From the NCBI GenBank assembly GCA_002702575.1, contig PAAJ01000013.1, positions 1 through 32,297 of the forward strand: a stretch of DNA of 32,297 nucleotides. Direction: 5' to 3'. Positions 17,401 through 25,526 of this stretch are shown here, in pieces. This stretch comes from Phycisphaerae bacterium (lineage in GTDB: Bacteria; Planctomycetota; Phycisphaerae; Phycisphaerales; SM1A02). Numbering within the stretch: the first letter of the stretch is position 1; each line of letters opens with the position of its first letter. Position numbers and translations under genes: made by a program. Under the pieces are notes generated by a model. That model was given only the letters and a program-made list of their open reading frames with translations, made no database searches and was not told the DNA's origin.

Positions 17401-17510
17401 CCTGTCGTGGCACCTGCCATCAGCGTGATCAACAGCACGATGCATCGAGACCATGACCATGACCTCGGTGGGTGTGTGCGACTCGTCCAGAATGCTGATT
17501 GAACTGGCAT
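14481..17510 (-). CDS. TpsB: ShlB/FhaC-type outer-membrane transporter, enlarged N-terminus
   Basis: The C-terminal half matches TpsB transporters: a POTRA-like strand (LTIMITVGRVVETRTI), LNRHPGRNVEASVAASAVPGG, YYEIGNTGTPQERS, a series of barrel strands, the L6 loop motif GGLYSVRGY (near residue 880) and a terminal Trp typical of outer-membrane barrels. It exports the TpsA encoded 190 bp downstream. At about 1009 aa it is nearly twice the usual 550-600 aa. The extra part holds a signal peptide, two similar modules (about residues 80-150 and 215-280, each with an AxHLxxQGF helix) and an acidic Glu/Pro-rich linker (about 283-407). The start is uncertain: 17510 gives a good signal peptide but has no Shine-Dalgarno, and a TTG at 17609 is a poorer option. 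Confidence 0.88.
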   Translation of the reverse strand: MPVQSAFWTSRTHPPRSWSWSRCIVLLITLMAGATTGLADTLDVRSFQFAWDQQHELLPDSKDLQTVPFKVRRTSTGLAPAVPGQPAIQTDLEAMNRMGGALCHDDTVQVIADALAAHLQAQGFVGSTVRPMRFEVEGEIDEIDVYLIGHLPLDGGQPNPNLPTTLRPLLATEDASTSEPVEVWVIKSVKSRWLEPNPLLVEAASVESVEVRLGQRDARYTSPDNGRRVMVDSIRNFVGKGKNEFDEMAIQTIGLAVASHLRLQGFEQADASATVTGGNTLLIELKLESEQESAPDATSEDDAPAVEEDSEDLPAKTPEVEAPAEDTPPVVEEPVEEVDSKEADSKQKDASEEIPSAVATPSEPVQEMAEPAQENEEEAKPVADIPTESPAPSVDEPDPAVDGVPYMVDPFEVGYLYEHPHLPPTSEFMDLPIVLGYIDSEEGDRNWIAPRVGVGITQTTLNKINAQGGGVFWSSAIAMISSSISRVLISDDLLGVFVIPDQNQISSGPADLGKDLRPPGDTELTIMITVGRVVETRTIAQGDRIDESETFDHETHRVIKKASPSRPHDADAESEEATENRADLIRKEELSDYIHRLNRHPGRNVEASVAASAVPGGVSLDYLVFEADPLTIYYEIGNTGTPQERSLRQRFGLFHSQLTGNDDILSLEYVTSNFTRTNAVLGSYQFRLSDDNRIRGSVIGSWNKFVNDQFGQDFVQYTGYSWSAGGQVSLNIFQDGPFFIDIVPGMNYQKVKVSNELLDDSGIAGFALPYAELQFSRQDNKGLFQAMVGLEGSFLAQNIEELTLLGRIDPAEKWARLNWSASLSTFLEPLFDPVGWADPNTPDSSTLAHEIALRFSGQYSFGSRLVPQFQSILGGLYSVRGYAQSIVAGDNSLFGSIEYRFHLPRTFAVEPEPLEFMGGPFKRAPQHVYGRPDWDLIFKAFFDAGYVFQNGNEGFEVNNTLLGAGIGLEFLYKSNLRVQLDWGFALHDLKFGLAEAGSSRLYVTGTFLW

Positions 17511-18093
17511 GTGTTGGGTGGCTCGATTGACGTCTTGAAGGAAGGTCTTCAAACCCGCCAAACGACTGTTCCGGTTGTACAGCCTCGCCGTGAGGCATCT
17601 TTCTGTCAAGACGGGGTTTGGGCGAGAGAACCGGGTTTCTCAACGGTTGTCCGCATTGCACGAAGGAAGCCCTCATAAAGCCCTGATGCAGCTGGTACAG
17701 GCCATCGGAGCTTCTCGAAAACTTCGTCTGATTTTGAATTGAATTGAATTCGCCCTTTCAGCACGCCGACGGAGGGGCCAGAGGATCTTCTTCATGAGGG
17801 TCTAGTGCTTGAGTGTGTATCTCAGGCAAGTGATTCGGACTCTGGGACTGGAACCATGAACGCATTGATTATCGCCACTGTCGCCCTCTGCGGCCCTCTT
17901 TCCTCGGATGTCGAGGACCATCAGGTACAGCTGCTGCAGCCTTCTGCAAACCATGCCGCCCTTGCAGCCTTTGATGGACCTCGCTCCGCCTTGGCCCTTG
18001 GCTCGGGCGATGCCCTTGGCTGCGAGCTCTTCGCACTCGAGTTCATCGTCTCCGCGGATTGATCGACCTGCCACGCCCTTCTTCAGGCGGATC
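17511..18093. other. 583-bp intergenic region upstream of tpsB
   Basis: This is the longest gap in the window. It contains an AT-rich patch with three GAATT units in tandem (17736-17750), and open frames on both strands that are mostly too short or too poor to call. It presumably carries the tpsB promoter; TTGACA on the reverse strand at 17609-17604 matches a -35 perfectly but no well-spaced -10 follows. I see no RNA gene or strong hairpin. Confidence 0.5.
17856..18062 (+). CDS. Possible small secreted protein (68 aa)
   Basis: The frame from ATG 17856 starts MNALIIATVALCGPLSSD, which looks like a short signal peptide, and continues without stops into an Ala/Leu/Gly-rich sequence with two Cys. 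About two thirds of third codon positions are G or C, in line with coding sequence here. There is no Shine-Dalgarno and no TANNNT at six bases, and open frames also exist on the other strand over the same bases, so this is a weak call. Confidence 0.3.
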   Translation: MNALIIATVALCGPLSSDVEDHQVQLLQPSANHAALAAFDGPRSALALGSGDALGCELFALEFIVSAD

Positions 18094-20046
18094 TCATCGA
18101 CCGGAGGAGTATTTCGAACGCAATGCCTTGAGGCGTTGCTTCTGCTCTCCCGAACGAACATTCGATCCAGCCTGCTGAATCAAGCGGACTGTCCTCGCCG
18201 CTCCGAAACGCCTCGCCAGATGAGGCCCGAGGATCTCGATGTAACTCGAAGGTGTCGGTCCGGTGACTTCCTGCTCAAGGAGCAGAAGCGTGTCGTCGTC
18301 GGTACTCGCTGCCAATGACGGGCCGATGAGCTGCCACAGCATGTCACGTTGCAGACGAGTCGGTTGTCCGACCAGAGGCCACGCCTTGAGAAAGGCGCTT
18401 CTGTCCTGCAGCCGGAACAGCGGGCCGAGAATCACACCGGCCGCCGGACTGCTCAGCAGATCATGCTGGCCGCCATACGTCCACATCTTCCTGGCCAGTT
18501 CATCTTCTCCGATGAGATTCAATGCTCGAAGAGTCAAGGTCAGTCGTTCGGCTGTCGGCTGCTCGACGATCCGTCGCATCAGCCGCTCGGCTTCACTTCG
18601 TACATCGAGGCCTCGTTGGGCAGCATCCTGAGTACCACTTGGTGTGATTCGGGATCGTGTATTCAATGAAGGTGAGGCAGCGGTCATCAGAGGATCGCCG
18701 ATCGTGTTGATCCGCCACGGCCGACTGAATGGCCCCTGTGCATCCCACCAGCGTCCTGCAACCAGAAACGGCACCAGAATGCTGATCCTTCTGACAAACT
18801 CGACCGGTGGAACGAACGCACCCAGAAAGGGTTCCTGGGACGAACCGACGTAGGCATACACACCATGCTCCAGCCATCGTCCACCAACCGTGTTGGCATT
18901 GGTCGGGTCCTGCAGCGAGAAACTGTGAATCATCTGCAGGATGGATGGTGAGGAAAGAACAGGAACATCGTTGCTGGTTCCTCTCATCGAACCGATGTCG
19001 AAGAAATCACGATTGCCCTTGGAGTTCATCAGGATGAGATTTTCATTGAGGCCGCCTGAAGACATCGATCGGATCGTCTGCATGGTGGCGTTTTCACTCA
19101 GCAGGCACTCATACCCATCCTGTGACAGCTTGGCAGCCGCTTCAGCCATTCCGTATTGGGGCTGCTGACCACCGGTCGGATCGCCATCGCACAGCCAGGC
19201 GGTTTTCGGTACGACAAAGAGACTGCTCATGGCCATGTAGGTGGATTCGACGGCATCACCATTGATCCATCCGACGATGGCGTACCGCTTCCAGTCTGTA
19301 CGTCTTCCAAGGACATCCGTGATGGCAAGTGGATCTTCGGGTCCGACGTTCGGCGCCTTCACCCGATCCGATGCGGGCAGTTCCGCACGGACCCTCGAGG
19401 GCAATGTTCGACAGATGGTGATGGCGTCGATGTCATCACCCAGGATGTCCCATTGGAGACCCGTTTCCTCGCAGCGTGATCGAACGAGCTCGATGAGGGT
19501 CATTGTCTTGGAGGCCTTGAGGACCGTACCGCCACCACCCAGTGAGCCATCCAGTTGACCGACAGCCTGTCCCCGGCCGACGGCCAGAGCCATGGCTGCA
19601 GGAAAGGATGGTGATGATTCGGAGGTCAGGACAAGACCGAGTGGCTTCAGATTCTGTCTTGTCATCGCTGCCGCAAATGACTCTCCCGGACGCCCGCCCC
19701 ACGCCTTGGCCAGAACCAGTTGAAATCGATCCATCATCGACAGGTCCGGTGGCGTGACGGGTGCTCGCTGAATCACCTGGGCCGGTTTCAATGTTCGGAT
19801 CAGCATCGGTGCAAAATGATCATCCTCCAGCAGCACCGGCCAATGACCTTCTGTCGACCACTGAGCCATTTCATCGATCCACGTGTCGAGATCCGGGACG
19901 ACGACAACCTGGTCGATCAGGGGGATCTGATTGGTTCGATGCAGGGCCCGGGCGCCCAGCTTCACCGGCCATGGCACCTGATCCTCGTCGATGGCAGGCT
20001 GAAGACAGAGCAGGACGGACAACAGTGATGACGTGAGGATTGACAT
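18094..20046 (-). CDS. Secreted protein, degenerate caspase/gingipain (C25)-like
   Basis: The 650-aa product has an N-terminal signal peptide (about residues 1-20). Its middle third resembles the peptidase C25/TIGR03790-type fold: a LILMNSKGNRDFFDIG segment where active members have a His-Gly, then SFSLQDPTNANTVGGRWLEHGVYAYVGSSQEPF where the catalytic Cys would sit, and a late GDPLMTA motif typical of that fold. His and Cys are not at the expected places, so proteolysis is doubtful. The C-terminal third is helical, possibly repeat-like. TACACT lies six bases before the ATG at 20046, which selects that start over 20127. It is divergent from the MBL-fold gene. The family assignment is tentative and a planctomycete-specific secreted protein is the safe reading. 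Confidence 0.6.
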   Translation of the reverse strand: MSILTSSLLSVLLCLQPAIDEDQVPWPVKLGARALHRTNQIPLIDQVVVVPDLDTWIDEMAQWSTEGHWPVLLEDDHFAPMLIRTLKPAQVIQRAPVTPPDLSMMDRFQLVLAKAWGGRPGESFAAAMTRQNLKPLGLVLTSESSPSFPAAMALAVGRGQAVGQLDGSLGGGGTVLKASKTMTLIELVRSRCEETGLQWDILGDDIDAITICRTLPSRVRAELPASDRVKAPNVGPEDPLAITDVLGRRTDWKRYAIVGWINGDAVESTYMAMSSLFVVPKTAWLCDGDPTGGQQPQYGMAEAAAKLSQDGYECLLSENATMQTIRSMSSGGLNENLILMNSKGNRDFFDIGSMRGTSNDVPVLSSPSILQMIHSFSLQDPTNANTVGGRWLEHGVYAYVGSSQEPFLGAFVPPVEFVRRISILVPFLVAGRWWDAQGPFSRPWRINTIGDPLMTAASPSLNTRSRITPSGTQDAAQRGLDVRSEAERLMRRIVEQPTAERLTLTLRALNLIGEDELARKMWTYGGQHDLLSSPAAGVILGPLFRLQDRSAFLKAWPLVGQPTRLQRDMLWQLIGPSLAASTDDDTLLLLEQEVTGPTPSSYIEILGPHLARRFGAARTVRLIQQAGSNVRSGEQKQRLKALRSKYSSGR

Positions 20047-20052
20047 GCCACA

Positions 20053-20058
20053 AGTGTA
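20053..20058 (-). promoter_or_regulatory. -10 element TACACT for leaderless C25-like gene
   Basis: The reverse strand reads TACACT, TGTGGC, ATG, with six-base spacing to the start at 20046. It faces away from TATCCT on the plus strand, 16 bp apart. Confidence 0.58.
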
Positions 20059-20074
20059 TTGCCTGGAGAGGCCG

Positions 20075-20080
20075 TATCCT
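20075..20080 (+). promoter_or_regulatory. -10 element TATCCT for the MBL-fold gene
   Basis: TATCCT would start transcription near 20087 and give a leader of about 60 bases that ends in a GGAGAG ribosome binding site. It is back to back with the promoter of the C25-like gene, so one regulator could affect both. Confidence 0.4.
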
Positions 20081-20147
20081 GCATGACTTGATGGGGGCGA
20101 CCTCCCCCGGATTGCATGAGGAATCACCGCGAACGGAGAGTCGTCTG

Positions 20148-20816
20148 ATGCCCGCTGAGTACCGTGTCATATCGTTGGGGACCCTGGCTTCCAACACACT
20201 CTGGGAAGAGGGCGGCCAGGTCCGGACGCCCCATGCCACCACCACGCTGATCGTCACGGATGCCTGCAGGATTCTCGTGAATCCCAGCCTGCCTGCACAG
20301 GTTCTGCATGCACGCATGGGGGAGCGGACACCGGTTCAGCCATCTGACATCACGCATGTCTTCATGACCAGTCTCGCGGAGGATCATCGCCACGGCCTGG
20401 TCGGATTCGAACGGGCCACCTGGCTTGCACACGAGCCGGAGCTGGTTCATGTTCGTTCACAACTTGAACAGGCTGTCGAGGACGCCCGTGATCACGCTGA
20501 TGAAGAGACCGTCGCCATCTGCGAGGCTCGACTCGCACCACTGGCTTCGGTTCAGCCTGCACCGGATCAACTTGTTCAAGGTGTGGATCTGTTTCCGCTG
20601 CCCGGCGTGACTCCAGGTACGTGTGGACTCCTGATTTCCCAGCCTCGTGCAACCGTGGTCGTGACGGGTGACGCCGTGGCGACTTCGGAACATCTGGAGC
20701 AGGGCAAGGTGCTGCCGACATGCGATGATCTCGAAAAGGCCCGCGAGTCTTTCCAGGAAACCATCGAGATCGCCGACATCATCATTCCGGGTCGAGACAA
20801 CATCCTGATTCGCTGA
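20148..20816 (+). CDS. Metallo-beta-lactamase-fold protein with lost metal ligands
   Basis: The 222-aa protein follows the metallo-beta-lactamase fold order: a strand with TTTLIVTDACRILVNPSLP, then the THxHxDH position, a PGxTPG turn and TGD before the end. The zinc ligands are mostly replaced: residues 74-80 read TSLAEDH, so the first two His are Ser75 and Ala77 while Asp79 and His80 remain; the His of PGHTPG is Val154; Asp175 is kept; the late PGH is PGR (Arg216). It is unlikely to be a normal dinuclear hydrolase, and may be a binding protein or a mononuclear variant. The start at 20148 has GGAGAG eight bases upstream. The earlier open frame to 20040 lies in the divergent promoter region. 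Confidence 0.82.
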   Translation: MPAEYRVISLGTLASNTLWEEGGQVRTPHATTTLIVTDACRILVNPSLPAQVLHARMGERTPVQPSDITHVFMTSLAEDHRHGLVGFERATWLAHEPELVHVRSQLEQAVEDARDHADEETVAICEARLAPLASVQPAPDQLVQGVDLFPLPGVTPGTCGLLISQPRATVVVTGDAVATSEHLEQGKVLPTCDDLEKARESFQETIEIADIIIPGRDNILIR

Positions 20817-20860
20817 ATCCCGGACGCTTCTGCAGTGCAGACAATCGGATGACGAATGAT

Positions 20861-20894
20861 CGGCGGCTGCCAACTCCGATGTTGGCAGCCGCCG
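20861..20894. terminator. Perfect 14-bp GC-rich hairpin after the MBL-fold gene
   Basis: CGGCGGCTGCCAAC and its complement flank a six-base loop. GACGAA (20851-20856) and TTCGTC (20896-20901) extend the pairing outside a small internal bulge. There is no T tract on either side, so it is not a classical intrinsic terminator; it could stop transcription with a factor, protect an RNA end, or be the 3' hairpin of a minus-strand RNA. Confidence 0.45.
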
Positions 20895-21030
20895 GTTCGT
20901 CCGTTCGGGACCACGCGTCCCACGGAGCGAGAGAGAGGACTGGGTACCCGGTATCCGTTGAACACCGGGCCCCGTAATTGAACCCCACCCGGGGAGGCGT
21001 TCCGAGGCGGGGATGAAATTCGTGCTTGTG

Positions 21031-21149
21031 TGCAATCCGTTCCTGATTGTGACAGTCCGATTCGAGGGCTCGGATTGCAAACAGAAGCCTGGAAAACACG
21101 TCAAACCCCACTTGGATCGGCTCTCGATGTAGGGATTGGTCGGATTGCA
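21031..21149. repeat. Three copies of the 9-mer CGGATTGCA upstream of coaD
   Basis: CGGATTGCA occurs at 21071-21079 and 21141-21149, and in inverted form at 21031-21039. The first two also share a T before the core. The copies lie within 119 bp and end 22 bp before the proposed coaD -10. They may be operator sites or paired RNA arms. Confidence 0.5.
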
Positions 21150-21171
21150 GGGAATGCCGGGCATTCGCCTC

Positions 21172-21177
21172 TACAAT
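21172..21177 (+). promoter_or_regulatory. -10 element TACAAT for leaderless coaD
   Basis: TACAAT is followed by six bases (CCCCTC) and the ATG at 21184. It is close to consensus, with no Shine-Dalgarno between it and the start. TTGCAG lies 21 bp upstream, too far for a standard -35. Confidence 0.62.
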
Positions 21178-21183
21178 CCCCTC

Positions 21184-21750
21184 ATGGCAACAACACACCT
21201 GGCTCTGTATGCAGGCTCCTTCGATCCCATGACATTGGGCCACCTCGATGTGATCCGTCGTGCACGCCGTCTCTTCGATGAAATCGTCGTCGGTGTCGGC
21301 CAGAATCCCGACAAGTCGTGGCTCTTCACGACGGAGGATCGGACTCACATGGCCAATGAACTCGTGTCGGAGATCGTTCGGGCAGAACCGGAGCTCGCGA
21401 GGGTCCGAGTCGAGTCCTATGAGGGCCTGACCGTCGACTTCGCCAGGCAGATCGGCGCGACCGCGCTGCTCCGGGGCCTTCGCAACGCCACGGACACCGC
21501 CACGGAATGCCAGTTGGCGATGGCCAACAGACATGTTGCCGACATCGAGACCGTCTTCGTACTCCCATCTCAGGAGTATGGCTTCACGTCTTCGAGTCTC
21601 ATTCGCCAGATCGTTGCGCTCGGTGGCGATCTGGAGGGGCTGCAGGGCGTTGTTCCGAAGATGGTGATCGAACGTCTGCAAGTGGTTCAGAAGGATGAAT
21701 CCCACTCGCTGCGTGATCGCACGATGGAAGGTACCTGGGGCGTCGACTGA
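21184..21750 (+). CDS. coaD: Phosphopantetheine adenylyltransferase
   Basis: CoaD joins 4'-phosphopantetheine and ATP to make dephospho-CoA, the penultimate step of coenzyme A synthesis. The product has the nucleotidyltransferase motif AGSFDPMTLGHLDVI (TxGH), then RGLRNATDTATECQLAMANR and the YGFTSSSLIR motif that closes on ATP. At 188 aa it is about 25 residues longer than usual, with an extra C-terminal tail after the last helix. The TACAAT element supports the ATG at 21184. It ends 15 bp from the convergent dehydratase operon, whose acyl carrier protein uses the phosphopantetheine arm made from this pathway. Confidence 0.95.
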   Translation: MATTHLALYAGSFDPMTLGHLDVIRRARRLFDEIVVGVGQNPDKSWLFTTEDRTHMANELVSEIVRAEPELARVRVESYEGLTVDFARQIGATALLRGLRNATDTATECQLAMANRHVADIETVFVLPSQEYGFTSSSLIRQIVALGGDLEGLQGVVPKMVIERLQVVQKDESHSLRDRTMEGTWGVD

Positions 21751-21765
21751 AGATGGAGTCGATCT

Positions 21766-22293
21766 TCAGGCGTCGGATTCCGCCAGGGAATCAAGACCCG
21801 CAGTTCGCAGGATGGTCTTGAAGTTTTCCGAGAAGACGAAGTTCTCCTCGGGAAACGACATGCCTGCCATGTTGTGATCGACATGACTGAACATCAGGTC
21901 GATGTGACCGATGGTCGACCAGTCCTCATCTTCATGCGGACGTCTCATCTTCACGATACCGCTGGTGGCCGCTCCGGCGTCGTCGATCCGGTCAAGTGTC
22001 GCGTCATAACGAAGCGTACAGCCGGGGACGACGTCCGCTTCGATGGAAGCCCGGGCGATCTTGGCGAGGACGACCTTCTCGCGAAACCCATTGACGGCAC
22101 CAACCAGAATGCCGGCGGTCTGGGCCATGCCCTCGATCATGAGGGATGCGGGCATCAGGGGTTCCGCAGGAAACCGCTCATCAGCCGGGAAGTGATCGTG
22201 CAGATGTTCCTCTGCCAATGAGACGTTCTTGACGGCAGACATGCGTTGACCCGCTTCGAAGTCAACGATCTGGTCAATCCACATCCAACGCAT
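21766..22293 (-). CDS. Hot-dog-fold 3-hydroxyacyl-ACP dehydratase (FabA/FabZ-like)
   Basis: The 175-aa protein has the hot-dog-fold active-site region HDHFPADERFPAEPLMPASL, with His34 and Glu54 (in LMIEGMAQTAG) at the positions of the FabZ/FabA catalytic pair. It would dehydrate a 3-hydroxyacyl chain on ACP. An insertion (ADERFPAE) after HFP and a longer C-terminus distinguish it from standard FabZ and bring it closer to FabA-like or polyketide-type dehydratases. GAGGG lies nine bases before the ATG at 22293. It is the third gene of the dehydratase-ACP-dehydratase unit, 21 bp after the ACP gene. Confidence 0.87.
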   Translation of the reverse strand: MRWMWIDQIVDFEAGQRMSAVKNVSLAEEHLHDHFPADERFPAEPLMPASLMIEGMAQTAGILVGAVNGFREKVVLAKIARASIEADVVPGCTLRYDATLDRIDDAGAATSGIVKMRRPHEDEDWSTIGHIDLMFSHVDHNMAGMSFPEENFVFSENFKTILRTAGLDSLAESDA

Positions 22294-22314
22294 GGCAGGA
22301 ACCCTCGCGGAGGA

Positions 22315-22734
22315 TCAGGCGGGGCTTGTTTCGCTGTTCAACTTGCCTTGCACGAAGGCGACCAGCGACTGCACCGTGATGAGATCCGCCACACCCGCGA
22401 GGCTTCGATCGGAATCGAATGTCGTGAGATCAAGGTGTGGCATGCGTTCACGAAGCATCGTCATGCCTGCATCCGTGAATGTTTCATCCTGAACCCAGTC
22501 GGCGTTGTCCATCAGGTTCTCGGGAAAGAGTTCACCCTGTTCGATCTTGAACGGGCGGTCATCCGTCGAGAAGGTCTTTTCCAGCCGAAACTGGATGTCC
22601 AGGAAGTCGATCGACTCGGCGCCGAGATCGGCGACAAGTCGGGCTTCCGGCGTGACTTCGTCATCGTCAACGCCGAGGGCTTCTTCAAGGACATCGCGAA
22701 TGTGGGTGAAGATGTCTTCGGGGCTCATGGCCAT
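22315..22734 (-). CDS. Enlarged acyl carrier protein (139 aa)
   Basis: The phosphopantetheine-binding motif is DLGAESIDFLDI, with the attachment Ser41, after an acidic helix typical of ACPs. Standard ACPs have about 80 residues; this one has an insertion of about 45 residues after helix II (from about residue 53), holding a PFKIEQGELFPEN and a WVQDETFTDAG segment, before the last helix, SLAGVADLITVQSLVAFVQ. GGAG lies 11 bases before the ATG at 22734; an ATG two codons later is possible. Lying between two dehydratases, it probably carries intermediates of a specialised acyl chain, not general fatty-acid synthesis; this is inference. Confidence 0.9.
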   Translation of the reverse strand: MAMSPEDIFTHIRDVLEEALGVDDDEVTPEARLVADLGAESIDFLDIQFRLEKTFSTDDRPFKIEQGELFPENLMDNADWVQDETFTDAGMTMLRERMPHLDLTTFDSDRSLAGVADLITVQSLVAFVQGKLNSETSPA

Positions 22735-22775
22735 GGGTCCGGCAGCTCCGTGGTGATGGGTCGTGCGTTGTTGCT

Positions 22776-23177
22776 TCAGACCCTGGTAGGTCGCATGGTA
22801 AACCGTCCGGAGATGGCTGTCTCCTCGGAACGGTCCGAATCGTCGTTTCGGATCACAATGCCCTTGCCCTTGCAGGACCATTGACCCTGGTCGTCCCGCT
22901 TGATCGCGGTGACCTCGACCTCGAGTCGCTCCCCCGGTCTGACCATGGCTCCGTACTTGAGGGATTTGACCTCCCCGAGGACGAGTCGGTCCGACTCCCT
23001 GCCCTGGAGCAGCTTTCTGGCTGCCTGGACCAGCGATTCCAGCATCAGCACCCCCGGCAGGATCGGGAAGCCCGGAAAATGGTCTCCCAGGTACTCCTCA
23101 GCGGCTGTGACGTGCTTGACCGCTCTGATCTGGTCTTCAGACTGCTCGTGGACCTTGTCAATGAGTTCGAATCGCAT
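22776..23177 (-). CDS. 3-hydroxyacyl-ACP dehydratase, FabZ-like
   Basis: The 133-aa product is a compact hot-dog-fold protein with the FabZ active site GDHFPGFPILPGVLMLESLVQA, His33 and Glu47 forming the catalytic pair. It is close to the standard FabZ length (about 140-150 aa). The open frame extends to 23348, but family homology starts at MRFELIDKV; no good Shine-Dalgarno is present, and an ATG at 23207 is an alternative. It is first in the unit 23177-21766 and divergent from atpD. Confidence 0.9.
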   Translation of the reverse strand: MRFELIDKVHEQSEDQIRAVKHVTAAEEYLGDHFPGFPILPGVLMLESLVQAARKLLQGRESDRLVLGEVKSLKYGAMVRPGERLEVEVTAIKRDDQGQWSCKGKGIVIRNDDSDRSEETAISGRFTMRPTRV

Positions 23178-23205
23178 GGGTGGGTTCCGTCTGGGGCCGG
23201 CTGAC

Positions 23206-23211
23206 ATGGTA
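23206..23211 (-). promoter_or_regulatory. Possible -10 element TACCAT for the dehydratase-ACP operon
   Basis: TACCAT on the reverse strand would place the transcription start near 23199, about 22 bases before the FabZ-like start. No -35 is clear. Confidence 0.35.
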
Positions 23212-23262
23212 CCGCCGGGATCCGCCGGGCTCCGGAATCCACGGATCCGCTCCCGGACTTGA

Positions 23263-24819
<1,557 letters not shown>

Positions 24820-24840
24820 TCATCAACCGATGTGTTCAAG

Positions 24841-24876
24841 AACAAGGCGGCCCACCGGGCCGCCTTGTTTTCTTTT
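24841..24876 (+). terminator. Rho-independent terminator of atpD
   Basis: AACAAGGCGGCCC and its exact complement form a 13-bp stem around an ACC loop, followed by TTTTCTTTT. It begins 21 bp after the atpD stop. The reverse strand has AAAAGAAAA before the stem, so it may also shield the convergent PEP-CTERM gene from read-through. Confidence 0.93.
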
Positions 24877-24900
24877 GTCGTGATCGATTGTGAGCGACCG

Positions 24901-25476
24901 TCAAGATCGTCGACGTCGCCGACCCACGACTGCCATTCCCAGCAAGGCCAAGGCACCGGGCGTTGGAACGGTCGTTTCGACGATGTCGTAGAGGTACAGC
25001 ACGTCGACACCGATGGAGGAAGCCAATGTCCCTTCGAGCGTCGCCATGCCGTAGCTGTAGCCGATGTTGTCTGGATCGCTGTCGTCGAGGGACCATGCCA
25101 TGTTGATGGCATTCGGTCCGCCACCCGAGTAGAAGGGTGCGAAGGCATCTTCCGGAATGGTGAAACCAAGATCTCCCCAACCCATCTCGCTCTGCCAGAG
25201 CGAACCATCGATCTGGCCTTCGAATGTGATCGGAATGGGAAGACCACCAAAGGCGTCTTCTCCAGTGACGGTGATCACCGCGTCATACACAGCGGGTCCC
25301 TCGGGCATGTCACCCATGAGGTCGATCCCCTCGATGAGCATCGTGACGTCATAGGCCCGATCGGATGCTTCCCAGTCAGTGGTCGTGTAGAGCGAAAATT
25401 CCACGTAGGCATCCGCCAGGGTGATCGTTGAAAAACCGATCACGGCGGCCGCTGCAATACTTGCCGTTCTTGTCAT
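24901..25476 (-). CDS. Exported PEP-CTERM-type protein (191 aa)
   Basis: The product has an N-terminal signal peptide (about residues 1-23), a beta-rich exported domain with acidic and Gly-rich stretches, and a C-terminal VPTPGALALLGMAVVGRRRRR: a VPxP motif, a short membrane helix and an Arg cluster. This is the PEP-CTERM sorting signal handled by exosortase, in the VPTPGA form common in planctomycetes. The domain itself is not one that I recognise. GAGGG lies nine bases before the ATG at 25476. No exosortase or exopolysaccharide genes are in view. It is convergent with atpD, separated by the terminator. Confidence 0.88.
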   Translation of the reverse strand: MTRTASIAAAAVIGFSTITLADAYVEFSLYTTTDWEASDRAYDVTMLIEGIDLMGDMPEGPAVYDAVITVTGEDAFGGLPIPITFEGQIDGSLWQSEMGWGDLGFTIPEDAFAPFYSGGGPNAINMAWSLDDSDPDNIGYSYGMATLEGTLASSIGVDVLYLYDIVETTVPTPGALALLGMAVVGRRRRRS

Positions 25477-25526
25477 CTTGAGTTGCCCTCTCTTGTGAAC
25501 AGGCCCCCGATACGGGCGATGCTGAG

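Larger units (their letters stand above)
20817..21171. other. Structured intergenic region, possible noncoding RNA
   Basis: Between the MBL-fold gene and coaD lie several hairpins: a perfect 14-bp stem (20861-20894), GGGAC/GTCCC (20907-20921), CCCGGT/ACCGGG with an 11-base loop (20947-20969), and a 9-bp TGCAATCCG/CGGATTGCA pair (21031-21079). No plausible gene is seen, though antisense frames run through. The hairpin density and a TTGACG element on the reverse strand (21104-21099) would suit a minus-strand RNA of about 200 nt ending at the 14-bp hairpin, a size like 6S RNA, but I cannot match it to any known RNA family. RNase P, SRP and tmRNA signature sequences are absent. Confidence 0.35.

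Noticed and set aside
17604-17609. TTGACA as -35 of a tpsB promoter
   Set aside because: No -10 at 16-18 bp; the nearest candidate, TGTACA, is 22 bp away.
17802-18161. 119-aa reverse-strand frame in the tpsB upstream gap
   Set aside because: Basic, low-quality sequence that overlaps the end of the C25-like gene out of frame; no start signal.
20782-21705. 307-aa reverse-strand frame across coaD and its upstream region
   Set aside because: It is antisense to coaD and has no ribosome binding site or family resemblance.
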